Shown: positions 46,240-55,497, counted from the stretch's first letter. The stretch is 64,000 bases of DNA from Paracoccus pantotrophus (GCF_008824185.1 NZ_CP044423.1:62001-126000), one strand, 5' to 3'. Made by a program: numbers and translations. The notes: generated by a model from the letters alone, not told the origin.

Positions 46240-47526
46240 TCAGCCCGTTCCTGTCTCCTGATAGCGGTAACTGTCGGCGATGGAAATATCCTGCGTGATC
46301 GGGGCCGCGCCGATGCGGATGAAACCGCCGCGCTCGTTCAGCCACAGCGCCGCCAGAAGCAGCGCCAGCGCCAGCAGCACGGCAAGGGCGATCTTCCAGG
46401 CAGACCAGGGCCGTTCGCCCTGCACGCGGCCGGACTGGCCGTTGACCACGAAACGATAGCTCTTGCCGTTGTAGCGATAGGCGGCGGTCCAGACCGGCAG
46501 CAGGATATGCTTGAAGGTCTCGTTCGCGAAGCGGGTCTCGATGCCGGTGACGCGCTGTTCGTTGCCGCCGATGGCGCGGCGCACGTCCATGGCGATTACC
46601 CCGGCCATTTCCTGCCGGGCGATGTCATGGCCGGAGCCCAGCGGGATCGTATAGCCCTCGGCCAGGAAACCGGCGAGGTATTCGGGCCGGTAGGGCACCA
46701 GATGCGACAGATCCCAAGGCGTCAGCGCATCGGTGATGCGGCGCGGCAGCGAGGTCGAGGCCAGCACCAGCACATCGTCGAAATTCCGCGCCACCTGGCC
46801 CGAAACCGGGGTCCAGCGCGTCTTGCGCACCTGCTGCGCCACCCGCTGCTGGCGGCCGTTCACCATCTGCGTGACATAGACGGTTTCGTAATACCAGTCG
46901 CCGCGGGCGCCGCTGTAGCGCGAGGCGGTGTCGGCGTCGAAGGTCCAGAAGGGCGAATAGACCCCGCTCATCTTCTTGCCGCGCCGGGCATAGGCGGTCA
47001 GGCCCGTCGGCGCGAACCAGAGCCCCTTGAGCCAGTCCTCGAGCGCGGCTTTCGCCTGCGCCTCGGTGATGACGAAGGGCAGCACGCCCTGCGGCTTGAT
47101 GTGGCGCGTCGTCCCGGTGTCGGTGACGACGGCGGTGGCGCAGAACGGGCAGGCCGAGGCGTGGCGGTCGCTGGTGATCTCGACCTTGGCGCCGCAATTC
47201 GGGCAGGAAAGGGTGCGTATCGTCTCGGTCAGGTCGCTGTGCCGGTCCAGCGACAGCCCGTGTTCCAGCGGCAGTTCCTGCAATTGCGGCGCCTTGTGCC
47301 CGCCGTCCCATTGCAGCGCCCGCCCGGTCGCCGGGTCGAGCAGGATGGCGCTTTCGCCCCATGGCCCCTGCTGCGCCTGGCGCGAGGGCGCGCGGGCGGG
47401 GCCGGGGCCGATATGGCTTTCATGCCCGCAATAGGGGCAGACCAGGCTTTGCTGGCCCGGCGAGAATTCCAGGCTGGCGCCGCAATTCTCGCAAGGATAG
47501 CGGTATTCCGAGGGCGGGGTCGGCAT
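46240..47526 (-). CDS. Zinc-ribbon membrane protein of the SPFH/TelA operon
   Basis: A 428-residue protein. Two zinc ribbons are visible: C-x2-C near residue 13 (CENCGAS) with C-x2-C near 30 (CPYCGHES), and CPNCGAKVEI with CPFCATAVV around 108-135. A large soluble middle region follows (about 150-370), then one hydrophobic helix near the C-terminus (KIALAVLLALALLLAALWLN). The architecture resembles the zinc-ribbon partners of YdjI-type SPFH proteins in Gram-positive bacteria. It starts nine bases after the SPFH gene. Confidence 0.82.
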   Translation of the reverse strand: MPTPPSEYRYPCENCGASLEFSPGQQSLVCPYCGHESHIGPGPARAPSRQAQQGPWGESAILLDPATGRALQWDGGHKAPQLQELPLEHGLSLDRHSDLTETIRTLSCPNCGAKVEITSDRHASACPFCATAVVTDTGTTRHIKPQGVLPFVITEAQAKAALEDWLKGLWFAPTGLTAYARRGKKMSGVYSPFWTFDADTASRYSGARGDWYYETVYVTQMVNGRQQRVAQQVRKTRWTPVSGQVARNFDDVLVLASTSLPRRITDALTPWDLSHLVPYRPEYLAGFLAEGYTIPLGSGHDIARQEMAGVIAMDVRRAIGGNEQRVTGIETRFANETFKHILLPVWTAAYRYNGKSYRFVVNGQSGRVQGERPWSAWKIALAVLLALALLLAALWLNERGGFIRIGAAPITQDISIADSYRYQETGTG

Positions 47527-47535
47527 TCCGGCGGC

Positions 47536-48666
47536 TTACTCCGCCTTCGGGATCGGCGGCGGGGGCGGCGGCGCGACGGTGAAGAGCTGGGCGAGTTCGG
47601 CGACCTCCTCGGCCGGTTTCCAGCCGTCCTGGCCGGGGGTCCAGACCAGCGTTTCGCGGGTGAAGCCGCCCTCGCGCACCAGGCGGCCGAGATGGGCGCG
47701 GCCATAGGGGCCGTCGGCCTGGCCGTTCACGGCGATGTGCCAGACGGTTTCGGGATGCAGCGGCGGCGGGGTCTGCGGCGCCTGCTGCTGGGGCACGGCG
47801 CCCCAGGGGCCGCGCTGCGCCATGGCGGCGCCCATGCCCGCGCCAAGCCCGGCGCCGATGCCCGCGCCCATTCCCGCCCCCATGCCGCCGGGCTGGTTCG
47901 AGGCGTTCAGCATCGCCTCGGATGCGGCATATTGGCCGAAGCGGTTCAGGTCGCCGACGATGCCCATCGAAGTGCGCTTGTCGAGCATCTTTTCCACCTC
48001 GTCGGGCAGGCTGATGTTCTCGATGTAGAATTCCGGGATGGCCAGGCCATAGGCGGCGACGGTCGGGCCGATCGCCTTGGCGACCATCTGGCCCAGATCG
48101 CCGGTATTGGCCGCCATGTCCAGCACCGGGATGCCCGAGCCGGCGATCATGCGCGAAAACTCCTGCACGATGATGTTGCGCAGCTGGAAGCTGATCTCGT
48201 CGCGGGTGAATTCGCCGTCGGTGCCGACGATCTCGGTCATGAAGCGGCCGGGGTCGGTCACGCGCATGGAATAGGTGCCGAAGGCGCGGATGCGCACCGG
48301 GCCGAATTCCGGGTCGCGCGCGATCACCGGGTTCCTGGTGCCCCATTTCAGGTCGTTGAAGCGGGTGGTGTTGACGAAATAGATCTCGGACTTGAAGGGG
48401 CTGCGGAAGCCGTGGTCCCAGTGCTGCAACCGGGTCAGGACCGGCAGGTTGTTCGTCTCGAGCATGTAGAGGCCGGGCTGGAACACGTCCGCCAGCTGCC
48501 CCTCGTGGATGAAGACGGCGGCCTGGCCCTCGCGCACGGTCAGCTTGGCGCCGTATTTGATCGCCTTGCCGACGGTCGGGTAGCGCCAGACCATGGTGTC
48601 GCGGGTGTCGTCGGTCCATTCGATGATCTCGATGAACTCGCCGCCGAGAATGTCGAAGATGCTCAT
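47536..48666 (-). CDS. SPFH-domain protein with C-terminal GYF_2 domain
   Basis: A 376-residue protein of the YdjI/virion-core-like SPFH group. The SPFH part spans about residues 25-235 (LTVREGQAAVFIHEGQLADV, FGTYSMRVTDPGRFM). A glycine/alanine/methionine repeat linker (GGMGAGMGAGIGAGLGAG, about 255-285) follows. The C-terminal GYF_2 domain has WHIAVNGQADGPYGRAHLGR and TLVWTPGQDGWKPAEEV. SPFH proteins build membrane-associated scaffolds. There is no transmembrane helix, so recruitment probably needs partners. It lies in a telA-lipoprotein-SPFH-zinc-ribbon operon. Confidence 0.9.
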   Translation of the reverse strand: MSIFDILGGEFIEIIEWTDDTRDTMVWRYPTVGKAIKYGAKLTVREGQAAVFIHEGQLADVFQPGLYMLETNNLPVLTRLQHWDHGFRSPFKSEIYFVNTTRFNDLKWGTRNPVIARDPEFGPVRIRAFGTYSMRVTDPGRFMTEIVGTDGEFTRDEISFQLRNIIVQEFSRMIAGSGIPVLDMAANTGDLGQMVAKAIGPTVAAYGLAIPEFYIENISLPDEVEKMLDKRTSMGIVGDLNRFGQYAASEAMLNASNQPGGMGAGMGAGIGAGLGAGMGAAMAQRGPWGAVPQQQAPQTPPPLHPETVWHIAVNGQADGPYGRAHLGRLVREGGFTRETLVWTPGQDGWKPAEEVAELAQLFTVAPPPPPPIPKAE

Positions 48667-48747
48667 GGGGGCTGCCTTTCGCTCTGCGGGACGCCTGCCT
48701 GCGATAGTGCCCCGCAGCCGCCCGGCGTCAAGACCCGAGCGGCGGGC

Positions 48748-49776
48748 CTATGCTTCGGTGTCCAGCAGTTCGCGGGCGATTTGCAGCACGATGGGGCGGA
48801 CCTCGGCCTCGGTCATGCCGGGGCGCAGCCGGGCATCGTAGAGGATCTGCAGCAGCAGCTCGTCATGCCGGGTCAGATAGGCGAATTCCTCGTTGTCGTT
48901 GAAGATCGAGGGGCGCGCGCGGGGGCTGTCATTGGCCAGCCCCATGCCCTGCGCCAGTTCCTCGTGCATGCAGGACCGGCGCATGCGCGGCGGCAACTCC
49001 GCCCGGATCAGCGCCACCGCCTGCGCATAGACCGGGGAATTGCCGTTGGAATAGGCGAAGACCGTGCAATAGTTCTGCGGCGCCAGATCGCGCAGGGCGG
49101 CGATGTCGCCGGGCGGGATGCCGGGCACCAGCGCGGCCAGGCGCGGGCCGATGGCGCGGCGCTCGTCCTCGTTCAGGATCAGCACGGTGACATTGCCGGC
49201 GCCGCCGGTCAGCGCGACCGGATGGCCGCTGATGCGGGCAAGCCGGGCGGCGAAGCCAGCGATCTCGGCGCGGTCGCGGGCGCGCTGGTCGGGGGCGACC
49301 GAATCGCCGAATTCCAGCCGCAGCGCCACCGGCTGCTGCCAGCGCCGCAAGGGCGCCGGCGTCGGGCGCGAGACCAGCTTGCCGCCCTCGCGCACATATT
49401 CGTCGTAAAGCGCGACCTCGATGAAGGTGTCGGCCAGCTTTTCCGGCGTCAGCGCGATTTCGTCGCCGCTGTCAGTGCGCAGCCTGCCGCGGGCGATCAG
49501 CGCCTGCTCGACCCCGGCAAGATAGTCGCGCATGTTGCGGCTGGCGGGCGAGGCGGCGGCGGCCTCGGCGCGCGCCTTGGCGGCACGGGCGCTTTCCGCG
49601 CGCTCGCGGCGCAGCGCCGCCAGGTCGACCGGCGGGTCGGGGCGTTCGGGCGGCGGCGGTGCCTCGACCGCGGGGGGCGGCGCCTCGGCCGGCGGCTCCG
49701 GCGTACAGGCGGCAAGCAGCGCCAGCGCCGCGAGGGCTGCGGAAAGAGGCAGGTGGGATCGGGCTGGCAGGGTCAC
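48748..49776 (-). CDS. DUF2927-type lipoprotein
   Basis: A 342-residue predicted lipoprotein starting with GTG (49776) that overlaps the telA stop codon. The lipobox is LLAAC with Cys24, followed by a Pro/Glu/Ala-rich linker (about 25-60) and a coiled-coil-like stretch (about 55-75). The rest resembles DUF2927 (ICMHEEL-type core; here SCMHEELAQGMGLANDSPRA). His271-Glu272 in HEELAQ resembles a degenerate zincin motif, which is only a resemblance. GTGA overlap and orientation put it in the telA operon. Confidence 0.82.
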   Translation of the reverse strand: MTLPARSHLPLSAALAALALLAACTPEPPAEAPPPAVEAPPPPERPDPPVDLAALRRERAESARAAKARAEAAAASPASRNMRDYLAGVEQALIARGRLRTDSGDEIALTPEKLADTFIEVALYDEYVREGGKLVSRPTPAPLRRWQQPVALRLEFGDSVAPDQRARDRAEIAGFAARLARISGHPVALTGGAGNVTVLILNEDERRAIGPRLAALVPGIPPGDIAALRDLAPQNYCTVFAYSNGNSPVYAQAVALIRAELPPRMRRSCMHEELAQGMGLANDSPRARPSIFNDNEEFAYLTRHDELLLQILYDARLRPGMTEAEVRPIVLQIARELLDTEA

Positions 49777-50948
49777 GGCGTCTTGGCTGCGGGGGTTGCG
49801 GATCGGGCGCCGGCCGAGGCGAGCGTCTTGCGCAACTCGGCCTCCATCGCCTTGAGGTCTTCCTCGGCGGCGGCGCGCCGGGTGCGGCCCTCGTCGGCGA
49901 TGCGCAGGCTGTCCTCGATGGTCGAGATCAGCTCGGCATTGGCGGTGCGCACCGCCTCGATGTCGAAGACGCCACGCTCCATCTGGGTGCGGATCTGGGC
50001 ATTGGCCTCGCGCAGGTTCTTGGCGTTGGCGGTCAGAAGGTCGTTGGTCAGGTCGTTCGCCTCCTTGACCGCGCGGGCGGCTTCGGCGCTGCGCTGGATG
50101 GTGACGGCCTGGGCCAGCTGCGTCTCCCACAGCGGCACGGTGTTCACCAGCGTCGAATTGATCTTGGTGACCAGAGACTTGTCGTTTTCCTGCACCAGCC
50201 GGATCGAGGGCAGCGACTGCATCGTCACCTGCCGCGTCAGCTTGAGGTCGTGGACCCGCCGCTCCAGGTCGTCGCGGGCCGAGCGCAGGTCGCGCAGCTC
50301 CTGCGCCGCCATGACCTTGTCGTTCTCGGCCGCGGATTCGACGGCGGCTTCCCGGGCGGGGATCTCGTCGCGGTCGATCTGGGCCAGCTTCTCTTCGCCC
50401 GCGGCGATATAGAGCGCCAGTTCGTCATAGAAGTTCAGCGTGCGCTGATAAAGCAGGTCCAGCGACTTGATGTCCTTGAGCAGCCGGTGCTGGTGCTGGT
50501 CCAGGTCCATGGCGATGCGGTCGATCTGGCCCTGCACCTCCTCGTAATTCGCCACGAACTTGGCGAAGGGTGCGGCGCGGCCCAGCAGCCTTTCCCACCA
50601 GCTGCGCTCGCGCCGCACGTCGAGTTCGCTGACGGAAAAGCCGCGGATGGTGGTCACGATCTCGCGCAGCGATTCGCCGGCCGGGCCAACGTCCTTGTTC
50701 TTGACATCCGCCAGCATGGCCTGGCTGATTTCCTGCAATTCGTTCTGGGCGCGGGCGCCGAAATGCACGATCGAGCCCGAATCGCGGATGTCGACCTCGG
50801 CCATGCGCTTGCGGATTTCCTCGGCGACGGCGGGTTCTGCCTCGGTCAGCGTCGGCGCGGCGGCGGGGGGTTCGGGCAGGACGACCGCGGTCACGGTCTG
50901 GATTTCGTCCAAGGCAGCTTGGGCGCTGGCCTGCGTCTGGTTGGTCAT
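49773..50948 (-). CDS. TelA-family toxic-anion-resistance-like protein
   Basis: A 391-residue TelA/KlaA-like protein, mostly long helices. The family core runs from about residue 85 (GESLREIVTTIRGFSVSELD) through NYEEVQGQIDRIAMDLDQHQ to VKEANDLTNDLLTANAKNLR near residue 330. Members are linked to tellurite resistance and to colicin and membrane stress; the mechanism is not known. AAAGGA precedes the ATG at 50948. It is the first gene of the operon with DUF2927, SPFH and zinc-ribbon genes. Confidence 0.92.
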   Translation of the reverse strand: MTNQTQASAQAALDEIQTVTAVVLPEPPAAAPTLTEAEPAVAEEIRKRMAEVDIRDSGSIVHFGARAQNELQEISQAMLADVKNKDVGPAGESLREIVTTIRGFSVSELDVRRERSWWERLLGRAAPFAKFVANYEEVQGQIDRIAMDLDQHQHRLLKDIKSLDLLYQRTLNFYDELALYIAAGEEKLAQIDRDEIPAREAAVESAAENDKVMAAQELRDLRSARDDLERRVHDLKLTRQVTMQSLPSIRLVQENDKSLVTKINSTLVNTVPLWETQLAQAVTIQRSAEAARAVKEANDLTNDLLTANAKNLREANAQIRTQMERGVFDIEAVRTANAELISTIEDSLRIADEGRTRRAAAEEDLKAMEAELRKTLASAGARSATPAAKTP

Positions 50949-51126
50949 CCGGCTTCGTCCTTTCGTGATGGAACAAGGGCCCGGTTGCAGAATAGGCCGT
51001 TTGCCGCCGAGTTCAACGAGAGGTCGGTGCGAAGGTTCCCTTTGCCCGCGCCGGTGTTGCCATCCTGCCGGGGCGGTCGCGGCGCCCATGTGCCGCGTGC
51101 GGCGCATCGCCGCGAACCCGCGCATG

Positions 51127-51157
51127 AAAAAAGGCGGCCCCGCCAAGCGGGACCGCC
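51127..51157 (-). terminator. Rho-independent terminator after the 150-residue gene
   Basis: An 11-bp stem, GGCGGCCCCGC / GCGGGACCGCC (51133-51143 and 51147-51157) with one mismatch and a CAA loop. On the minus strand it is followed by six T (complement of AAAAAA 51127-51132). It separates the 150-residue gene from the telA operon. Confidence 0.85.
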
Positions 51158-51181
51158 CTGCACCGCCCACCCGGCGAGGCG

Positions 51182-51634
51182 CTACTGCGGCTTGACCAGC
51201 ACCAGGTCGTTCGGCCGCCTCTGGCTTTCGGGCAGGGCCAGGTAGCGGTCGTAATCCGGGACGCTGATCAGCCGCGCCGCGTTGCCCTCGCGCGCGGCCC
51301 GCAGGTTCTGCGCGCTGCTCCGCTCCAGATCGCCCAGCGTCGTCGCCAGCGCCGAGGCCAAAAACAGCGATTTCGCCTCGAACACCTTGGCCACATATTG
51401 GTTGTAGCCCGCGATCGTCCAGGTCGTGCCCGCCCGCTCCCCCTCGCCGTTCACGATCAGATCCAGCGACCAGCCGCCCTGCGCATCCGTCGTCGCCTCG
51501 ACCTGCTGCGTCACCACCCGCAGCCCGCCGTCGAATATGTCCGAGCCCTGAAGCGTCGCGACGATCTTGCCCGAAGCGATCGGCGCAAGCGTCGCATCCA
51601 TCAAAACGCCCCTGACCGTGGCCTTGTTCGGCAT
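51182..51634 (-). CDS. Unknown 150-residue protein, beta-sandwich-like start
   Basis: I do not recognise a named family. The first 75 or so residues (KATVRGVLMDATLAPIASGK, TTDAQGGWSLDLIVNGEGER) look like a carboxypeptidase-regulatory or transthyretin-like beta domain of the type found in surface and phage-tail proteins. The rest is helical and polar. There is no signal peptide. A terminator follows closely, so it is probably a single-gene transcript. Confidence 0.65.
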   Translation of the reverse strand: MPNKATVRGVLMDATLAPIASGKIVATLQGSDIFDGGLRVVTQQVEATTDAQGGWSLDLIVNGEGERAGTTWTIAGYNQYVAKVFEAKSLFLASALATTLGDLERSSAQNLRAAREGNAARLISVPDYDRYLALPESQRRPNDLVLVKPQ

Positions 51635-51716
51635 CTCACCCTCTCCTCATCCGAAATCGCCACGCATTATCGGGCGCGGCCCGGCACGTTGCCGGGTGGC
51701 GCCGTGCAACGGCCGG

Positions 51717-52748
51717 TCAGGGCGCGTCCTGCGCCAGGGGGACGCGGTTCTGGCGCCAAAGGTCGGGGGTGGTGCCCTCGGTCTCGCGGAAGACCCGGAT
51801 CAGGTGCGAGGCGTCGCAGAAGCCGGTCTCCTCGGCGATGCGGGTGACGGTGCGGTCGGTGCGCGCCAGCAGCATGCGCGCCTGCGCCAGCCGGATGCGG
51901 ATCGAGGCATCGGCGGGCGGGATGCCCAGGTCGGCGTTGAAATGCCGTTCCAGCTTGCGCCGCCCGACGCCCAGATCCCTGGCGATGCGGGCGATGGACA
52001 AGGGCGCATGCAGGTTCTGCTGCATGGCCAGCAGCGCGCGGCGCACCAGCGGGTCGCGGGCGTTGAGTTCCAGCGGCAGGCCGGGCTGCGGGCGGTCACC
52101 GGCCATCGGCTCGTCGATCATCAGGATCGACAGCGCCTTGCGCGCGGCGGCCCGGCCCAGGTGGCGGTCGACCAGGAAGGCGGCCAGATGCGCGGCGCTG
52201 ACCCCGCCCGAGCAGGACAGCCGGTCGCGGTCCACCACGAAGATCTGGTCCGAGACCGGGCGCATCCGCTCGAACTCGGCCAGGAAATCCTGGTGATGGA
52301 ACCAGCTGACGCAGCAGCGATAGCCGTCCATCAGCCCGATGCGGGCCATGGCGAAGACCCCGGTGCAAAGCCCGCCAAGCGCCACCCGCGCCAGGGCGGC
52401 GCGGCGCAGGAAGGCGCCCTGTTCCGGCGAAAGGCCGGGGCCGCCGTCGATCAGCCCGCCCACGGTGATGATATAGTCGAAGCGCGCGGGGTCGCCCAGC
52501 CGCTCGTCCGGCTCGATGCGTATCCCGCAGGAGGATTGTACCGGCGCCATGTCCGACGACAGCACCCGCCAGCGGCAGCGGATCGGGCGCGAGCCGTCGC
52601 CATCGTCGGCCGCCAGCCGCAGCACGTCCACGAAGGTGGCAAAGGCCGACAGCGTGAAGCGCGGCGTCAGCAGGAAGCCGATGCGCAGTCGCGGCTGGCT
52701 GGGGTCGGGCGTAAGGTCGGGTTCGGGCATCTGTCGCGATTCGTCCAT
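51717..52748 (-). CDS. GlxA-type AraC-family regulator
   Basis: A 343-residue regulator: an N-terminal DJ-1/PfpI-like domain (about 20-200; VALGGLCTGVFAMARIGLMD carries the pseudo-nucleophile Cys) joined to a C-terminal AraC helix-turn-helix pair (about 230-335; PLSIARIARDLGVGRRKLER, VTRIAEETGFCDASHLIRVF). Such proteins control amino-acid and quaternary-amine catabolism. No clear ribosome site marks the start; ATG 52748 or 52730 are possible. The effector and targets are unknown. Confidence 0.88.
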   Translation of the reverse strand: MDESRQMPEPDLTPDPSQPRLRIGFLLTPRFTLSAFATFVDVLRLAADDGDGSRPIRCRWRVLSSDMAPVQSSCGIRIEPDERLGDPARFDYIITVGGLIDGGPGLSPEQGAFLRRAALARVALGGLCTGVFAMARIGLMDGYRCCVSWFHHQDFLAEFERMRPVSDQIFVVDRDRLSCSGGVSAAHLAAFLVDRHLGRAAARKALSILMIDEPMAGDRPQPGLPLELNARDPLVRRALLAMQQNLHAPLSIARIARDLGVGRRKLERHFNADLGIPPADASIRIRLAQARMLLARTDRTVTRIAEETGFCDASHLIRVFRETEGTTPDLWRQNRVPLAQDAP

Positions 52749-52797
52749 GGATGGCGTCGCGATGATGCCATGTTTTGCGGCGTGATCCAGAGCGCGA

Positions 52798-54132
52798 TCA
52801 CTCCTTGGTGGCCAGGACCATCGTGGCGGTGCCGGCCTGGGCGGCATCCTGCGCATTGCCGCCGGCCTCGACCAGTTCGCGCGCCTCCTCTTCGTCCTCG
52901 TCCTCCAGCGCAGGCGGATCCTCGCCGGCCAGGAAATTGCCGAATTTCTGCAGGCCGGGAATATGTTCGGCAAGCACCCGCATCACCACCAGCAGCGGCA
53001 CGGCGACGATCATGCCGATCACCGACCAAAGCCAGGCCCAGAGCGCGACGGTCAGAAACACCACCACCGTGTTCAGCTGCAAGCGGCGCGAGACGAGATA
53101 GGGGGTGATGAGCTGTCCTTCCAGCGCGGTCAGGCCCAGGTAGGTCAGGCCGATCATCAGCGGCGTGAACAGGTCGTCGAAGACGAAGACCCCGACGAGC
53201 GTCGCGATGACGATGCCGGCGACCGAGCCCAGGTAGGGGATGAAGTTCAGCAGGAAGGCCGCCAGTCCGAACAGCACCGGGCTGGGCATGCCCCAGACCC
53301 ACATGGCCAGCCCGATGGCCAGCCCCAGGCAGGCATTGATCAGGGTGATCGCGCCCAGATAGGCGCCCAGGCTGTCCTCGATCTCGCGCAGCGCCAGGTA
53401 GGCCGCGCGCTTTTCGCGCATGGAATCGAAGCTCTGCACGATCTTGAGATACAGCAGGTCGCCCGAGGAGATCAGGAAGAACAGCAAAAACAGCGTGAAG
53501 ATGATCTGGCCGGCGAAGGCCGGACCCAGGTTCAGCACGCTGGCCAGGGTCGAGGTCTCGGGGGTGGCGTTCACCTCGACCTGGATCTGCTGGTCGGGCG
53601 GTTGCGGCGTGCCGGGGGCGGGGATGGCGCTGAGCGTGCCGGTCAGCGTCGCATCCGGCGGCGTCTCGCCGGGCGATGTGGCGGGCCCGGGCGGGGCCGC
53701 GCCGCCGCCGGCGATCTCGTCGATTTTTTCGGCGGCGCGTTCCAGGCCATGGAAATTGCTGCGAATCTCGGCGAATCGCTGTTCCAGCCGCTCGGTGATC
53801 TGCGGCGCGTTCTCGATCAGGCGATTGGCCGGGCCCGAGATGGCGAAGCCGATCAGCACCACCGCCACCACCAGGCCCAGCGAGACGATGGCCGCGGTGA
53901 CGATGGCCCCGATGCCCAGCCGCTCCATCAGCCGGCGGAAGGGCACGAAGACGAAGAACAGCAGGATCGCCAGCGTCACCGGCATCAGGAAACTGCGCGC
54001 TTGCGCGAAGAAGCTGAACAGCAGGATGAGGAAGATGCCGATCACGGCCCAGTTGGCCACCTTGGCCCCGCCCTTGTCGGCGGGTGCGGCAAAGGGAAAC
54101 ATGTGGCTGCGGTGTTCCCGATCCGGCGGCAT
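52798..54132 (-). CDS. AI-2E/PerM-family membrane permease
   Basis: A 444-residue protein of the AI-2 exporter/PerM family with about eight transmembrane helices. The periplasmic region between helices 3 and 4 (about residues 110-200) carries a Pro/Gly-rich insert. The family motif is FLLNFIPYLGSVAGIVIATL, and YLGLTALEGQLITPYLVSRR follows. The C-terminus is acidic. Substrates of this family vary, including AI-2 or sodium/protons, and none can be assigned here. Confidence 0.87.
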   Translation of the reverse strand: MPPDREHRSHMFPFAAPADKGGAKVANWAVIGIFLILLFSFFAQARSFLMPVTLAILLFFVFVPFRRLMERLGIGAIVTAAIVSLGLVVAVVLIGFAISGPANRLIENAPQITERLEQRFAEIRSNFHGLERAAEKIDEIAGGGAAPPGPATSPGETPPDATLTGTLSAIPAPGTPQPPDQQIQVEVNATPETSTLASVLNLGPAFAGQIIFTLFLLFFLISSGDLLYLKIVQSFDSMREKRAAYLALREIEDSLGAYLGAITLINACLGLAIGLAMWVWGMPSPVLFGLAAFLLNFIPYLGSVAGIVIATLVGVFVFDDLFTPLMIGLTYLGLTALEGQLITPYLVSRRLQLNTVVVFLTVALWAWLWSVIGMIVAVPLLVVMRVLAEHIPGLQKFGNFLAGEDPPALEDEDEEEARELVEAGGNAQDAAQAGTATMVLATKE

Positions 54133-54160
54133 GCATCCCCCTCTCCGCTTTGCGCGGGGG

Positions 54161-54203
54161 AAACGCCAAGCCCGCGGCCGGGTTCCCCCGCCGCGGGCGT
54201 TTT
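54161..54203. terminator. Hairpin downstream of carboxynorspermidine dehydrogenase
   Basis: Inner stem CCCGCGGC / GCCGCGGG (54171-54178 and 54189-54198 region) extended by AAACGCC / CGTTTT on the outside. It sits 30 bases past the stop at 54226 on the minus strand and before the PerM gene. The flanking T run is short, so efficiency is uncertain. Confidence 0.5.
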
Positions 54204-54225
54204 CGGCCAGCCGGCCGGGCCGCGC

Positions 54226-55449
54226 TTACAGCGGGTGGTCGCCCGTGGCGTCGATGACGCGGGTGGGCAGGCCCAGGTCGCCCAGCAGTTCCAGGAAGGG
54301 GCGGGCGGGCAGATCCTCGACATTGACCATGCGCTTCACGTCCCAGGTGCCGCGCGCGATCAGGATCGCCGCCGCGACCGGGGGCACGCCCGCGGTGTAG
54401 CTGATGCCCTGGCTGCCGACCTCGTTATAGGCGTCCTTGTGGTCGGCGACGTTGTAGATGAACACCTCGCCCGGCTTGCCGTCCAGCGTGCCCTTGACCA
54501 GGTCGCCGATGCAGGTCTTGCCCTCGTAATCGGGGGCGAGGCTGGCCGGGTCGGGCAGCACGGCCTTGACCACCTTCAGCGGCACGACCTCCAGCCCCTC
54601 GGCGGTCGTGACCGGCTGTTCGGAAAGCAGGCCGAGGTTCTTCAGCACGGTGAAGACATTGATGTAATGCTCGCCGAAGCCCATCCAGAAGCGCACGTCG
54701 GCGTCCTTGTAGCGGGCCGAGAGGCTGTGTACCTCGTCATGGCCGGACAGGTAGGCGGTGCGCTTGCCGACGACGGGCAGATCCCATTCGCGGCCGACCT
54801 CGAACATCTGGTTCTGCCGCCATTCGCCGCCCTGCCAGGAATAGACCGTGCCGGTGAATTCGCGGAAGTTGATCTCGGGGTCGAAATTGGTGGCGAAATA
54901 GCGGCCGTGGGAGCCGGCATTGATGTCCACGATGTCGATCGAGTCGATCTTGTCGAAATATTCGTCCTCGGCCAGCCGGGCATAGGCGTTGACCACGCCG
55001 GGGTCGAAGCCCGCGCCCAGGATGGCGGTGACGCCGGCCTTCTCGCAATCCTCGCGCCGCTTCCATTCGTAATTGGCATACCAGGGCGGCGTCTCGCAGA
55101 TCTTGGTCGGATCTTCGTGGATCGCGGTGTCGATATAGGCGGCGCCGGTCTCGATGCAGCCCTGCAGGACGGTCATGTTGACGAAGGCCGAGCCGACGTT
55201 GACGACGATGCCGGCGTCGATCTGGCGGATCAGCGCGGCCACGGCGGCGCTGTCCATGGCGTCCAGCGGATGCGCGGTGAATTCGACCGAATGGCCCTTT
55301 TCACGAATGCTCGCGATGATCTTCTCGGCCTTGGACACGGTTCGGCTGGCGATATGCAGCGTTCCGAATTCCTTGGCGTTCTGCGCCACCTTATGCGCGA
55401 CCACCTGGGCGACGCCGCCGGCGCCGATGATGAGCACGTTCTTGGCCAA
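54226..55449 (-). CDS. Carboxynorspermidine/carboxyspermidine dehydrogenase
   Basis: A 407-residue saccharopine-dehydrogenase-like enzyme. The NADPH motif is NVLIIGAGGVAQVVAHKVA (about 4-22). TAILGAGFDPGVVNAYARLA and DINAGSHGRYFATNFDPEIN are typical of the carboxynorspermidine synthase branch. It condenses aspartate semialdehyde with a diamine to carboxy(nor)spermidine. The next step is encoded by the gene immediately upstream (nspC). Together they give a route to spermidine that does not need S-adenosylmethionine. Confidence 0.92.
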   Translation of the reverse strand: MAKNVLIIGAGGVAQVVAHKVAQNAKEFGTLHIASRTVSKAEKIIASIREKGHSVEFTAHPLDAMDSAAVAALIRQIDAGIVVNVGSAFVNMTVLQGCIETGAAYIDTAIHEDPTKICETPPWYANYEWKRREDCEKAGVTAILGAGFDPGVVNAYARLAEDEYFDKIDSIDIVDINAGSHGRYFATNFDPEINFREFTGTVYSWQGGEWRQNQMFEVGREWDLPVVGKRTAYLSGHDEVHSLSARYKDADVRFWMGFGEHYINVFTVLKNLGLLSEQPVTTAEGLEVVPLKVVKAVLPDPASLAPDYEGKTCIGDLVKGTLDGKPGEVFIYNVADHKDAYNEVGSQGISYTAGVPPVAAAILIARGTWDVKRMVNVEDLPARPFLELLGDLGLPTRVIDATGDHPL

Positions 55450-55497
55450 TTCAGTCTCCTTTTCGGGGGCTAAGGAAAGGGGATGGCTTGCGCCTGG

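Noticed and set aside
45325..50412. A 1695-codon open frame on the plus strand
   Set aside because: Antisense to the kinase, zinc-ribbon, SPFH, lipoprotein and telA genes. No recognisable domain, and low-complexity Arg/Gly/His composition.
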